28,786 nucleotides of DNA. Source: Treponema sp. (GTDB taxonomy: Bacteria > Spirochaetota > Spirochaetia > Treponematales > Treponemataceae). Both the position numbers and the translations under genes were made by a program. Location: the NCBI GenBank assembly GCA_016297415.1, contig JAEDGQ010000017.1:1-28786 (forward strand). Reading direction: 5' to 3'. Shown here one piece after another: positions 22,694 through 28,786 of this stretch (its first letter is position 1; each line of letters begins with the position of its first letter). Below the pieces are notes generated by a model that saw only the letters and a list, made by a program, of their open reading frames with translations, searched no databases and was not told the origin of the DNA.

Positions 22694-23590
22694 CTACTTT
22701 GCAATTGTTCTGATTGACCCCATTTTAAGTCTTTTTTCACGGCTTTCTTCCATCAGGGCCATCAGCTTTTCTTTGTCTTCGTTTTTAACTGCTTCCTTAA
22801 ACTGGCTCACAACTGATTCAAAATTTTCAATGTGTTCTACAAGTTTTTCTTTGTTGCTTGTAAAAAGTTCTGTCCACAAAGGAGCATTTATCATGGCAAT
22901 ACGGGTCAGGTCTTCAAAACTTCCGCCGCCAAAGGCAGTAATTTCTTCGTCCTGAGCACTGTCAACGAGAGCACATGCAATAACATGACAAAGCTGGCTT
23001 GTAAAACCGATTTTATAATCGTGGAGGCTGCATGTTGTTTCTGTTATTCTTGAAAAACCGATTTCTGTAATAAAATCACGCATTAAATTAAGATTTTCAT
23101 CTTTGTTGACTTCGATGGGACAAAGAATATAGTTGCGGTTTATAAACATTGAAGCTGTGGAATGAGCGTAGCCTTCTTTTTCGCCGCCTGCCATAGGATG
23201 ACCGATAATAAAATCAACATCCGGGCGAAGAATTGAAGGAAGCTCTTTTTCGAATATTCCTTTTACTCCGGAAATATCTGTTACAATAGCTCCGCTTTTA
23301 AAATATTCTCTGTTTACTTTTAAGAAATCCAGAGTGGCATGAGGATAAAGACAAACATAAACAAGGTCACATTCAGGAAGAAGTTTATGGTATTCGGTGC
23401 TTGTAAAAATTTTGTCTGCTACACCTTCGGCCAGAGCCTGGGAAAGACATGCTGTACTTCTGTTACAGGCATAGATTTTTCCTTTTGCTCCGTTCTGACT
23501 TAAAATGTTCTGGCGGATAGCTTTTGCAATTGAGCCACCCATAATTCCCATTCCCACAATACCGTATGTTAAGTCTTTTAAGTTTTTCAT
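22694..23590 (-). CDS. Prephenate dehydrogenase (TyrA family)
   Basis: TyrA oxidatively decarboxylates prephenate (or arogenate) on the way to tyrosine. The 298-residue protein has an N-terminal Rossmann fold with GMGIMGGS (13-20), and IVTDISGVKGIFEKEL, then GHPMAGGEKEGY (from 130), in which H131 is the expected catalytic histidine. CSLHDYKIGFTSQLCHVIAC and FEDLTRIAMINAPLW belong to the helical dimerisation domain. No ACT domain or chorismate mutase is fused. AAGGAAG lies upstream of the ATG. Which of NAD or NADP is used, and prephenate versus arogenate, cannot be told. Family B repeat separates it from tsaD. Confidence 0.88.
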   Translation of the reverse strand: MKNLKDLTYGIVGMGIMGGSIAKAIRQNILSQNGAKGKIYACNRSTACLSQALAEGVADKIFTSTEYHKLLPECDLVYVCLYPHATLDFLKVNREYFKSGAIVTDISGVKGIFEKELPSILRPDVDFIIGHPMAGGEKEGYAHSTASMFINRNYILCPIEVNKDENLNLMRDFITEIGFSRITETTCSLHDYKIGFTSQLCHVIACALVDSAQDEEITAFGGGSFEDLTRIAMINAPLWTELFTSNKEKLVEHIENFESVVSQFKEAVKNEDKEKLMALMEESREKRLKMGSIRTIAK

Positions 23591-23599
23591 TTCTTCTTC

Positions 23600-23697
23600 C
23601 TTTTAATTCGGGCACCCCCTTCGGGCCGGTTGTTCCACCGCTCGGTAACCCTCGGTCCTGCGCTTTGCTCCGGACTGGCTTCGCCACGGTTCCATAA
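23600..23697. repeat. GC-rich intergenic repeat, family B, copy 2
   Basis: GCTCGGTAACCCTCGGTC at 23640-23657 is identical to 11535-11552; the following 40 bp is similar as well. A CCC-TTC-GGG mini-hairpin lies at about 23616-23625. It fills the gap between tsaD and the tyrA-like gene. Confidence 0.75.
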
Positions 23698-23710
23698 CCT
23701 GGTGCTTTAT

Positions 23711-24751
23711 TTATCTGCGTCCAAAAGTTTCCAGATTTTTCAGGCCCCTCTTGAACTGAGGAATTCTTGCACAGGCTGTTGTATCAATTCCGCTGCGGTC
23801 ACCTCTTTCCAGAAAGTGATAAGCCACACCGGCAATCATTGCACCATTATCTCCGCAAAGTTTTAACGGAGGAAAAATACATTTAATGTCTGTCCGTTCA
23901 GCAAGGATTGCACGAAGTCTGCTGTTAGCAGCAACACCGCCGCCGGCAACAACTGTTTTAATTCCTGTATCTTCAATTGCCCTGAAAAGTCTGCCTGTTA
24001 AAGTTTTTACGGCAGTTTCCTGAAATGAAGCACAGAGGTTTTCTGTTGTTTTTTCGTAGCCGGGCTTTAAGAACATATCTGCCTGATGAATTACAGCAGT
24101 CTTTAAACCGGAAAAACTCATATCATAGCGGTGATCTTCACCCTTGTCGATTTTTGCTACTGGAAAAGCAAAAGCTTTTGGATCACCTTTCTGTGCAAGT
24201 TTATCAATAACTACTCCGCCAGGATATCCCAGCCCGTAGAATTTACTTACTTTATCAAAAGCTTCGCCAACAGAGTCGTCGATTGTAGTTCCAAGAACTT
24301 CCAGATCATCAAATCCCTTCACTTTGGCAATAATTGAATGACCTCCGCTAACAAGAAGTCCGATGTATGGATATGGAATGTCATTTTCCAGATGTGCGGC
24401 ATAAAGATGCCCCAGCATATGGTTTACGGCAATAAAAGGTTTGTTTAATGACCAGGCAAGGGTTTTACCGAATGTAAGGCCGATTAAAAGAGAGCCCATA
24501 AGTCCAGGTCTGTTAGTTGCTGCAATAGCATCAACTTCATCAAGAGTCATATTTGCTTCTTTGAGTGCCTGACGAACAACCGGCAGAATCCACTCTGCAT
24601 GCTTACGGCTGGCAATTTCAGGAACAACACCTTTATACACCTGATGGAAAGGAATTTGAGTAGCAACAACATTACTGATGATTTTGTGTCCGTCTTCAAC
24701 AATGGCACATGCGGTTTCATCACAGCTTGATTCAATACCTAAAACTTTCAT
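23711..24751 (-). CDS. tsaD: tRNA N6-adenosine threonylcarbamoyltransferase TsaD
   Basis: TsaD transfers the threonylcarbamoyl group to A37 of ANN-decoding tRNAs, working with TsaB and TsaE. The 346-residue protein opens MKVLGIESSCDETACAIVED, and its metal-binding histidines H111 and H115 lie in NHMLGHLYAAH. GLLVSGGHS, DDSVGEAFDKV and VAGGVAANSRLR-like text (VVAGGGVAANSRLRAIL) complete the ASKHA fold. Length is standard (335-345). It begins 13 nt after the deacetylase stop and is probably co-transcribed with it. Confidence 0.97.
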   Translation of the reverse strand: MKVLGIESSCDETACAIVEDGHKIISNVVATQIPFHQVYKGVVPEIASRKHAEWILPVVRQALKEANMTLDEVDAIAATNRPGLMGSLLIGLTFGKTLAWSLNKPFIAVNHMLGHLYAAHLENDIPYPYIGLLVSGGHSIIAKVKGFDDLEVLGTTIDDSVGEAFDKVSKFYGLGYPGGVVIDKLAQKGDPKAFAFPVAKIDKGEDHRYDMSFSGLKTAVIHQADMFLKPGYEKTTENLCASFQETAVKTLTGRLFRAIEDTGIKTVVAGGGVAANSRLRAILAERTDIKCIFPPLKLCGDNGAMIAGVAYHFLERGDRSGIDTTACARIPQFKRGLKNLETFGRR

Positions 24752-24764
24752 TTTTTTGTCTCAC

Positions 24765-26066
24765 TTATAAAGTAGAAGGAGTTGCAAATCTGTAGCCGGC
24801 TTTTATGAGATAGGGATACATATCAGAAAGAAGAGCCGGAAGAATATTTGCACTTTTATCTACATGCCCGATTATTATAGCTTTTCCATTTTTATTTGCA
24901 AAGTCGAGGGCCTTATACATTTCTTTTAGCATGGCTTCTCTGGAAACAACATTATCAATGTATGGACCTGCTTTTTCAAAAATTTTCATATCACGCTCAA
25001 GGGCAGCCTGAGGTGCTTTTGTATTTGCAGTTGTGCGGCTGTCCAGAAAATAAATTTTATTTTCAAGACACACATCAAGTACAGCTCCAATACGAAGCAC
25101 ATCTTCAGTAACTTCACTGCCTTCATGGTTATTAATGCCTTTTACTCCCGGACCAAGTTCTGCAAGATTTTCATTAACAATGGAACTGATTTCTGCAAAA
25201 CTCATATCTACAGTAATTTTTCCAGGCCCGGGATTCAGATTGTGATTAAGGGACTGCATAGGCTGATGAAGAATAAGTTCTTTTCCGGAAGAACGTACTG
25301 CATAAGCACAGTCCTTTGTATGAGAAAGTTTTGGCAAAACTGCAATTGTAAGGGGGAACGGAAGTGCTGTGTATTTTTTAGTATTTGAAACATTCAAACC
25401 TGCATCATCAATAATGATTACAAGTGTAGCTCCGTTTTTAGCCTGAGGAATTGTAAAAGGAAAAGGTTTTTCCTGAGGAACAGAAACCTTAGGTTTAACT
25501 ATAGTATTTGAATTTCCAGTATCACCTTTTGCACTGGCAACAGGCGCAGAAGGCTTAAGCTGAACCTGAGGCTGAACTTTCGGAGTTTCAGTTTTTGCAG
25601 GAGCTGCAGATGTAACGGCAGTTTTTGTTTGAGAACTCTGAGTCTTAGACGAATTTGATGCAGAAGAAGGGGCAGCCTGTTTTACAGTGACAGAAGAAGC
25701 AGTTTTTGACGGTGCCTTAGGAGATGCTGTACTTTTTGAAGAAGTACCAGAGGAAGATTTTTTTTCCCATGAGAAAGTTTTTTCAAAAGTTTCAGTTTTT
25801 TTAGATGCGGCAGGAGCTGCAGGTTTTGCAGCTGTAACAGTCTGGTTCCGGGACTCTTTTGAGTCATTGTTACTTACAGATAAAACATTTACAGCAACAC
25901 AGACACAGATAATAAGAAATACGATTCCAAAAAAGAGGCTGAGTTTTGAAGTATCAAGTTTAGTTTTTCTGCTGCGTGACCGTCTTGTTCCTGTAGAACT
26001 GCGTTTTCTTGCAGCAGGCTTTTTTTGAGTTGTATTTTTTTTATTCGAATTATTTACAGGTGCCAT
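24765..26066 (-). CDS. Membrane-anchored divergent polysaccharide deacetylase (YibQ/DUF610 family)
   Basis: This family is related to carbohydrate deacetylases; its substrate is not established. The N-terminal 40 residues are strongly basic and cytoplasmic, followed by a membrane helix (about 42-63, LSLFFGIVFLIICVCVAVNV). A long Ser/Lys/Ala/Pro linker (about 64-205) reaches the C-terminal domain (about 210-433): TLVIIIDDAGLN, PLTIAVLPKLSHT, LHQPMQS, GVKGINNHEGSEVT, YFLDSRTTANT and GKAIIIGHVDKS. The IDDAG aspartates and NNHEGS fit the expected metal site. The ATG lies right after a terminator-like stem and T-run, with no Shine-Dalgarno. tsaD follows 13 nt downstream. Confidence 0.85.
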   Translation of the reverse strand: MAPVNNSNKKNTTQKKPAARKRSSTGTRRSRSRKTKLDTSKLSLFFGIVFLIICVCVAVNVLSVSNNDSKESRNQTVTAAKPAAPAASKKTETFEKTFSWEKKSSSGTSSKSTASPKAPSKTASSVTVKQAAPSSASNSSKTQSSQTKTAVTSAAPAKTETPKVQPQVQLKPSAPVASAKGDTGNSNTIVKPKVSVPQEKPFPFTIPQAKNGATLVIIIDDAGLNVSNTKKYTALPFPLTIAVLPKLSHTKDCAYAVRSSGKELILHQPMQSLNHNLNPGPGKITVDMSFAEISSIVNENLAELGPGVKGINNHEGSEVTEDVLRIGAVLDVCLENKIYFLDSRTTANTKAPQAALERDMKIFEKAGPYIDNVVSREAMLKEMYKALDFANKNGKAIIIGHVDKSANILPALLSDMYPYLIKAGYRFATPSTL

Positions 26067-26117
26067 AAAAAATGCACAGAAGTGTAATTTTATAAAAAAA
26101 AGAACTTCTGTGCATTT
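26067..26117 (-). terminator. Terminator-like stem-loop ending the sigma factor gene, abutting the deacetylase start
   Basis: AAATGCACAGAAGT (26070-26083) and ACTTCTGTGCATTT (26104-26117) are a perfect 14-bp inverted repeat with a 20-nt loop. On the minus strand six Ts follow and the next base is the A of the deacetylase ATG (26066). It lies 45 nt past the sigma factor stop. Confidence 0.8.
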
Positions 26118-26161
26118 AATATAGTAGGAAATTTAAAGATTTGGAATAGTTTTACTTTAAA

Positions 26162-26986
26162 TCATGCAATTACAGCCTGAAGAACTGGTGTTTCAGCTGC
26201 CTGTCTGATTTTGCGCATGGCTCTAAGTTCCATCTGCCTTACAGTTTCAGCACTAACACCCATTGAATCGCTTAATTCCCGGAGAGTTGGAACATGAGCT
26301 TCGTTTGCAAGATTATATCTGCAGTAAATTACTTTTCTTTCATTGTCAGGAAGTGATTCAATCATGTTTTTTAATTCTGATTTTTCAACTTCACGAAGAT
26401 AATTTACTTCAGGATTGTACTTATTATCAGGAATCAGATCTCCGATTGTAGCATTTCCATCTTCTGAAGTTTCAATATCAATACTTGTAACTGTATATGA
26501 ATAAGCCATTGATTCTGCAACATCTTCTTCGCTAACACCTGCAAAATCAGCAAGTTCTGTTACAGATGGTTCTCTGTCATATACCTGATAAAATTCTTCT
26601 TTTGCAGTTTTTATCTTTCTTAAAAATTCTTCTTTTCTGTGTGGAAGAGCAATCATAGATGTTTTGTTGTAAAGATAACGGAGCATATACTGAAGAATCC
26701 ATGTATAAGCATAAGTTGAAAACCGTGTATTGAAGCTGTAATTAAATTTTTCAGCTGCAGACATAAGGCCCATATTTCCTTCCTGGATTAAATCCATAAT
26801 TGAAACAGAACCTCTCATGTTAAATTTTTTTGCAATGCTGACAACAAGACGAAGATTACTGTTTACAAGTTTTGTAACAGCAGCTCTGTCGCCGTTTTCA
26901 ATGCGTTTTGAAATTTCAGCTTCTTCTTCTCTAGTGAGGAGTGCATAACGCTGAATCTGATGAATGTAACTCTCTAACATTTCCAT
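26162..26986 (-). CDS. Alternative sigma-70-family sigma factor (RpoS/RpoH-like architecture)
   Basis: The 274-residue protein directs RNA polymerase to a subset of promoters. It has a region 1.2-like start (SYIHQIQRYALLTREEEAEI), region 2 (NSNLRLVVSIAKKFNMRG, DLIQEGNMGLMSAAEKFN, FSTYAYTWILQYMLRYLYNK), region 3 (EEFYQVYDREPSVTELADF) and region 4 with its helix-turn-helix (PTLRELSDSMGVSAETVRQM, about 233-252, then ELRAMRKIR). There is no region 1.1 or long insert, so it is not the housekeeping RpoD. Length and layout fit group 2 factors such as RpoS or RpoH; the sub-family cannot be settled by eye. GGAGAAAGG precedes the ATG. Upstream are a sigma-54-type promoter (27031-27047) and a 9-bp inverted repeat, pointing to tight control. 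Confidence 0.88.
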   Translation of the reverse strand: MEMLESYIHQIQRYALLTREEEAEISKRIENGDRAAVTKLVNSNLRLVVSIAKKFNMRGSVSIMDLIQEGNMGLMSAAEKFNYSFNTRFSTYAYTWILQYMLRYLYNKTSMIALPHRKEEFLRKIKTAKEEFYQVYDREPSVTELADFAGVSEEDVAESMAYSYTVTSIDIETSEDGNATIGDLIPDNKYNPEVNYLREVEKSELKNMIESLPDNERKVIYCRYNLANEAHVPTLRELSDSMGVSAETVRQMELRAMRKIRQAAETPVLQAVIA

Positions 26987-27003
26987 AATAACCTTTCTCC
27001 TGA

Positions 27004-27028
27004 TTATACTTTTTGTTGCAAAGTATAA
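27004..27028 (-). promoter_or_regulatory. Inverted repeat at the predicted transcription start of the sigma factor gene
   Basis: TTATACTTT (27004-27012) and AAAGTATAA (27020-27028) are exact complements with a 7-bp spacer. With the start predicted from the -24/-12 element, the repeat spans about -8 to +17, just ahead of the ribosome-binding site. It could be a repressor operator or a leader hairpin. Confidence 0.65.
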
Positions 27029-27030
27029 TT

Positions 27031-27047
27031 AGCAAGAAGTGTGCCAA
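27031..27047 (-). promoter_or_regulatory. Sigma-54 (RpoN) -24/-12 promoter of the sigma factor gene
   Basis: The minus strand reads TTGGCACACTTCTTGCT. The -24 block TTGGCAC and the -12 block TTGCT match the known sigma-54 consensus (TGGCAC-N5-TTGCW), and exactly 10 bases separate the GG (27045-27044) from the GC (27033-27032), as the polymerase requires. The predicted start, about 27020, gives a leader of about 34 nt. Confidence 0.75.
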
Positions 27048-27068
27048 CTTTTAAGCATTAGAGATTTT

Positions 27069-27150
27069 TTGTCAAAGGGATTTTTATTTCGTTATAATAT
27101 AAAGACTTAACAGGCCAGTACCATTATAACGCAAAAAAATTCATTTTCAA
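27069..27150. promoter_or_regulatory. Face-to-face sigma-70-type promoter pair in the sigma factor/thrH spacer
   Basis: Plus strand: TTGTCA (27069-27074), 18 bp, TATAAT (27093-27098), pointing to thrH. Minus strand: TTGAAA (27150-27145), 16 bp, TATAAT (27128-27123), pointing to the sigma factor gene. The two -10 boxes lie in a 9-bp inverted repeat CGTTATAAT/ATTATAACG (27090-27098/27123-27131), so polymerases from the two would collide. Confidence 0.5.
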
Positions 27151-27154
27151 TTTT

Positions 27155-27193
27155 TTGTATATTTTTTTATTCAGTGTATACAAAAATATACAA
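27155..27193. repeat. 12-bp AT-rich inverted repeat in the sigma factor/thrH spacer
   Basis: TTGTATATTTTT (27155-27166) and AAAAATATACAA (27182-27193) are exact complements with a 15-bp spacer that itself contains GTATAC at the edge. It may be an operator; AT-rich DNA raises the odds of chance pairing. Confidence 0.4.
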
Positions 27194-27243
27194 ATAGTTT
27201 TTTACTGTATGATTTTTTATACACATCTGAACACATAAGTCTA

Positions 27244-27272
27244 TTTTCATAAACACTATTTTTGAGTATTAT
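27244..27272 (+). promoter_or_regulatory. Candidate proximal promoter of thrH
   Basis: TTTTCA (27244-27249), 17 bp, TATTAT (27267-27272). It lies about 35 bp upstream of the thrH ATG; the -35 is weak (4 of 6). Confidence 0.45.
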
Positions 27273-27305
27273 CTTCTATATAATTAAATTACCCGGAGAA
27301 CCGCA

Positions 27306-27911
27306 ATGTATATTACATGTTTAGATATGGAAGGCGTAATTGCCCCAGAAATCTGGATTGAATTTTCAAAGGTTTCAGGCATTCCTGAACTTAGCCGCAC
27401 TACCCGCGACGAACCTGATTACGACAAGCTTATGAAGTGGAGAATCGGAATCCTTAAAGACCACGGTCTTACACTTAAAGACATTCAGAATACAATTGCA
27501 AAAATTGATCCCCTTCCCGGAGCAAAAGAATTTCTTGATGAACTGCGCTCTATGAGTCAGACAATCGTTTTAAGCGACACATTTGAAGAATTTGCAGGTC
27601 CAATCCTTAAAAAACTAGGGATGCCTACAGTTTTCTGCAACAGCCTTGAAGTTGATGAAAAAGGCTTTATTGTATCTCACAAAATGCGCTGTCCACAGTC
27701 AAAACTCACAACTGTAAAAGCTCTCCAGTCAATCGGCTACGAAACAATCGCTTTTGGAGACAGCTACAACGATCTGGGAATGATTCAGGCATCAAAAGTC
27801 GGATTCCTTTTCCGCACAACAGATAAAATTAAGGCTGATTACCCGGAAATTCCAGCATTCACAGAATACTCTGACCTGCTGGCTGCAATTAAAGAAGTTT
27901 TGAAAAAATAA
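27306..27911 (+). CDS. thrH: ThrH-type phosphoserine phosphatase/homoserine phosphotransferase
   Basis: ThrH is a HAD-superfamily enzyme, first described in Pseudomonas, that dephosphorylates phosphoserine and can pass the phosphate to homoserine. The 201-residue protein has motif I as LDMEGVIAPEIWIEF (nucleophile D7, acid E9, the ThrH variant of DxDG), motif II as IVLSDTFEEF, and motif III/IV as FGDSYNDLGMIQASKVGFLF. RTTRDEPDYDKLMKWRI is the cap region seen in ThrH. Length fits (about 205). GGAG precedes the ATG. It would supply serine or threonine synthesis. It is divergent from the sigma factor gene. Confidence 0.92.
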   Translation: MYITCLDMEGVIAPEIWIEFSKVSGIPELSRTTRDEPDYDKLMKWRIGILKDHGLTLKDIQNTIAKIDPLPGAKEFLDELRSMSQTIVLSDTFEEFAGPILKKLGMPTVFCNSLEVDEKGFIVSHKMRCPQSKLTTVKALQSIGYETIAFGDSYNDLGMIQASKVGFLFRTTDKIKADYPEIPAFTEYSDLLAAIKEVLKK

Positions 27912-27973
27912 ACACAGATGGACGCAGATAAAACGGATAAAAAAGATATAAAAATATTCTGTTTCATCTGTGT
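27912..27973 (+). repeat. Inverted repeat just after thrH
   Basis: ACACAGATG (27912-27920) and CATCTGTGT (27965-27973) are exact complements. The right arm is not followed by a T-run, so terminator function is doubtful. ACACAGATnnACGCAGAT-like words resemble the asnA terminator arms. Confidence 0.5.
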
Positions 27974-28001
27974 CTGATTTCATAAGTCTGTCAGTTTTTT
28001 T

Positions 28002-28051
28002 GATAAAAAAGCCTTTCTGTTCATTACAATCATTATGAACAGAAAGGCTTT
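28002..28051 (-). terminator. Strong terminator downstream of the small lipoprotein gene
   Basis: AAAGCCTTTCTGTTCAT (28008-28024) and ATGAACAGAAAGGCTTT (28035-28051) are a perfect 17-bp inverted repeat with a 10-nt loop. On the minus strand it is followed by TTTTTTATC, so it mainly serves the lipoprotein gene, but it may also stop thrH transcripts. Confidence 0.85.
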
Positions 28052-28073
28052 ATACAGAATGGAATTCTGTTTA

Positions 28074-28547
28074 TTATTCAATAATGATTGGAATTCTTTG
28101 TCTTGTTATGTATTTGTAATTTGTTGTTTTCTTTTGGTTACCAATTAAATATGTTGAGATATAATACCTGCCGCTTTTTAGAATTGAAGAATTAAATAGT
28201 AATTTAATTTGTGAATCACCAACATCATAGCTACTATCAATGATAATTTCTCTATTTGTGCAATTATTAGCATTTAATTCTAATAGGATAGAATCATATG
28301 CAAGATCACTACCATCTTCGTAATATACTTTCATTCCAAGTCGATAGTTGTTAAATTTCAGAAAATCTGATTTAAATGAAAGTTGAAGTGTTATAGTATC
28401 ACCTATTTTATAGACATCTTTTGTTTCTGAGATTTGCCATGTAACTTCAGGAATCTCAACCTGTATGCCACTGGTTGGAGACGGATCGCAGGAACAAAGA
28501 CAAAAAATAATTGAACACGTAAAAAATAATAAACTTTTTTTAATCAT
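28074..28547 (-). CDS. Small predicted lipoprotein, function unknown
   Basis: I do not recognise the family. The 157-residue product has a clear lipoprotein signal: MIKKSLLFFTCSIIFCLCSC with lipobox LCSC and acylated C20, followed by DPSPTSG. The mature part is mostly beta-strand-like (VYKIGDTITLQLSFK, LGMKVYYEDGSDL, IKLLFNSSILKSGRYYISTY), which could be an immunoglobulin-like or carbohydrate-carrier-type sandwich; this is inference. It is markedly more AT-rich than the neighbouring genes, with codons such as ATA, TTA and AAT common, which may indicate foreign origin. A C-terminal fragment of a paralogue lies directly upstream at 28588-28740. Confidence 0.75.
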   Translation of the reverse strand: MIKKSLLFFTCSIIFCLCSCDPSPTSGIQVEIPEVTWQISETKDVYKIGDTITLQLSFKSDFLKFNNYRLGMKVYYEDGSDLAYDSILLELNANNCTNREIIIDSSYDVGDSQIKLLFNSSILKSGRYYISTYLIGNQKKTTNYKYITRQRIPIIIE

Positions 28548-28587
28548 GATTACTCTTCAGTACTTTTTTTGGAAATACTTAAAATTT

Positions 28588-28740
28588 TTATTCAACTATA
28601 AAATTGTATTGTTTACGATATATATATCTATCGTTAGTTTGTTTTTTCATTCTTCCAAGTAAAAAAATAGAAACCTGAAACTGTCCAGATTCAACAAATT
28701 TAATTTTGTATTCTGCAAAAACTTTTCCATCTAAACTGCG
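28588..28740 (-). pseudogene. 3' remnant of a paralogue of the lipoprotein at 28074
   Basis: Downstream of an in-frame TAG (28743-28741) the minus strand is open for 50 codons to a TAA at 28590-28588. The final 34 residues, starting ESGQFQVSIFLLGRMKKQTN and ending YNFIVE, align with the last 34 of the lipoprotein, starting KSGRYYISTYLIGNQKKTTN and ending IPIIIE: the same SG, LIG/LLG, KK-T, Y-Y and I-E spacing and the same stop position. No usable start or signal peptide is in frame, and two stops lie just upstream. It is a truncated or frameshifted copy, unless the break is an error and the gene continues past the window edge in another frame. Confidence 0.7.
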
Positions 28741-28757
28741 CTATTTAGTCAACACAA

Positions 28758-28786
28758 AATTTTTACAGGTTTAAGGTGTAAAAATT
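28758..28786 (-). terminator. Terminator-like hairpin at the right edge
   Basis: AATTTTTACA (28758-28767) and TGTAAAAATT (28777-28786) are exact complements with a 9-bp loop; on the minus strand TTTT follows. The structure reaches the window edge, so its full extent is unknown. Confidence 0.45.

Noticed and set aside
23463..23687. 74-codon ORF (MAKPVRSKAQDRGLP...) between tyrA and tsaD
   Set aside because: It begins in the family B repeat and then runs into the tyrA-like gene in another frame; the protein looks like translated repeat.
27003..27031. Sigma-70 promoter using the TATAAT at 27008-27003 (minus) for the sigma factor gene
   Set aside because: The start would fall in the ribosome-binding site and the matching -35 (TAATTA) is poor.

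Overview
The window looks like a stretch of a host-associated (gut or rumen type) Treponema chromosome. The order rpsP - KH protein - rimM - trmD, the grpE-dnaK-dnaJ block, asnA, a ThrH-type HAD phosphatase, AT-rich spacers and many GC-rich hairpin repeats between genes all fit a spirochaete. Species cannot be fixed from the sequence alone. Most genes are on the minus strand; four (nuclease, KDPG aldolase, ArfB-like, ThrH) are on the plus strand.

Layout. 1-1817: translation/RNA-modification operon rpsP, khpA-like, rimM, trmD (trmD runs off the left edge). 1818-2181: a 215-bp nested palindrome. 2182-2999: a broken EamA transporter gene next to a tRNA-Ala(GGC). 3037-4694: RluA-type pseudouridine synthase and a LUD protein. 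4711-9721: a pectin locus with a secreted GH28 polygalacturonase, a MATE exporter and a lipoprotein pectate lyase of the PL10 type. 9766-10094: terminator plus a MITE-like element between two 46-bp direct repeats. 10105-12519: argG and an M28 peptidase-like gene. 12522-16436: dnaJ, dnaK, grpE. 16633-18756: a possible radical-SAM remnant and asnA. 18929-21114: membrane-anchored DNA/RNA nuclease and a KDPG aldolase with a C-terminal VOC-like domain. 21217-21524: an 82-bp tandem repeat. 21593-26986: arfB-like, apt, tyrA-like, tsaD, polysaccharide deacetylase, alternative sigma factor. 27306-28786: thrH, a small lipoprotein and the 3' remnant of a second copy of it.

How the genes fit together. 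The polygalacturonase and pectate lyase would cut pectin outside the cell; the uronate products normally end at 2-keto-3-deoxy-6-phosphogluconate, which the aldolase at 20146 would split to pyruvate and glyceraldehyde-3-phosphate. The isomerase, reductase and kinase steps are not in this window.

The most striking regulatory signal lies upstream of the sigma-70-family factor at 26162-26986: a near-consensus sigma-54 (-24/-12) promoter followed at once by a 9-bp inverted repeat, with a sigma-70-type promoter further upstream. This resembles the RpoN-to-RpoS cascade of Borrelia. The second theme is the density of structured non-coding repeats: at least four families recur within 29 kb, nearly all confined to gaps between genes.
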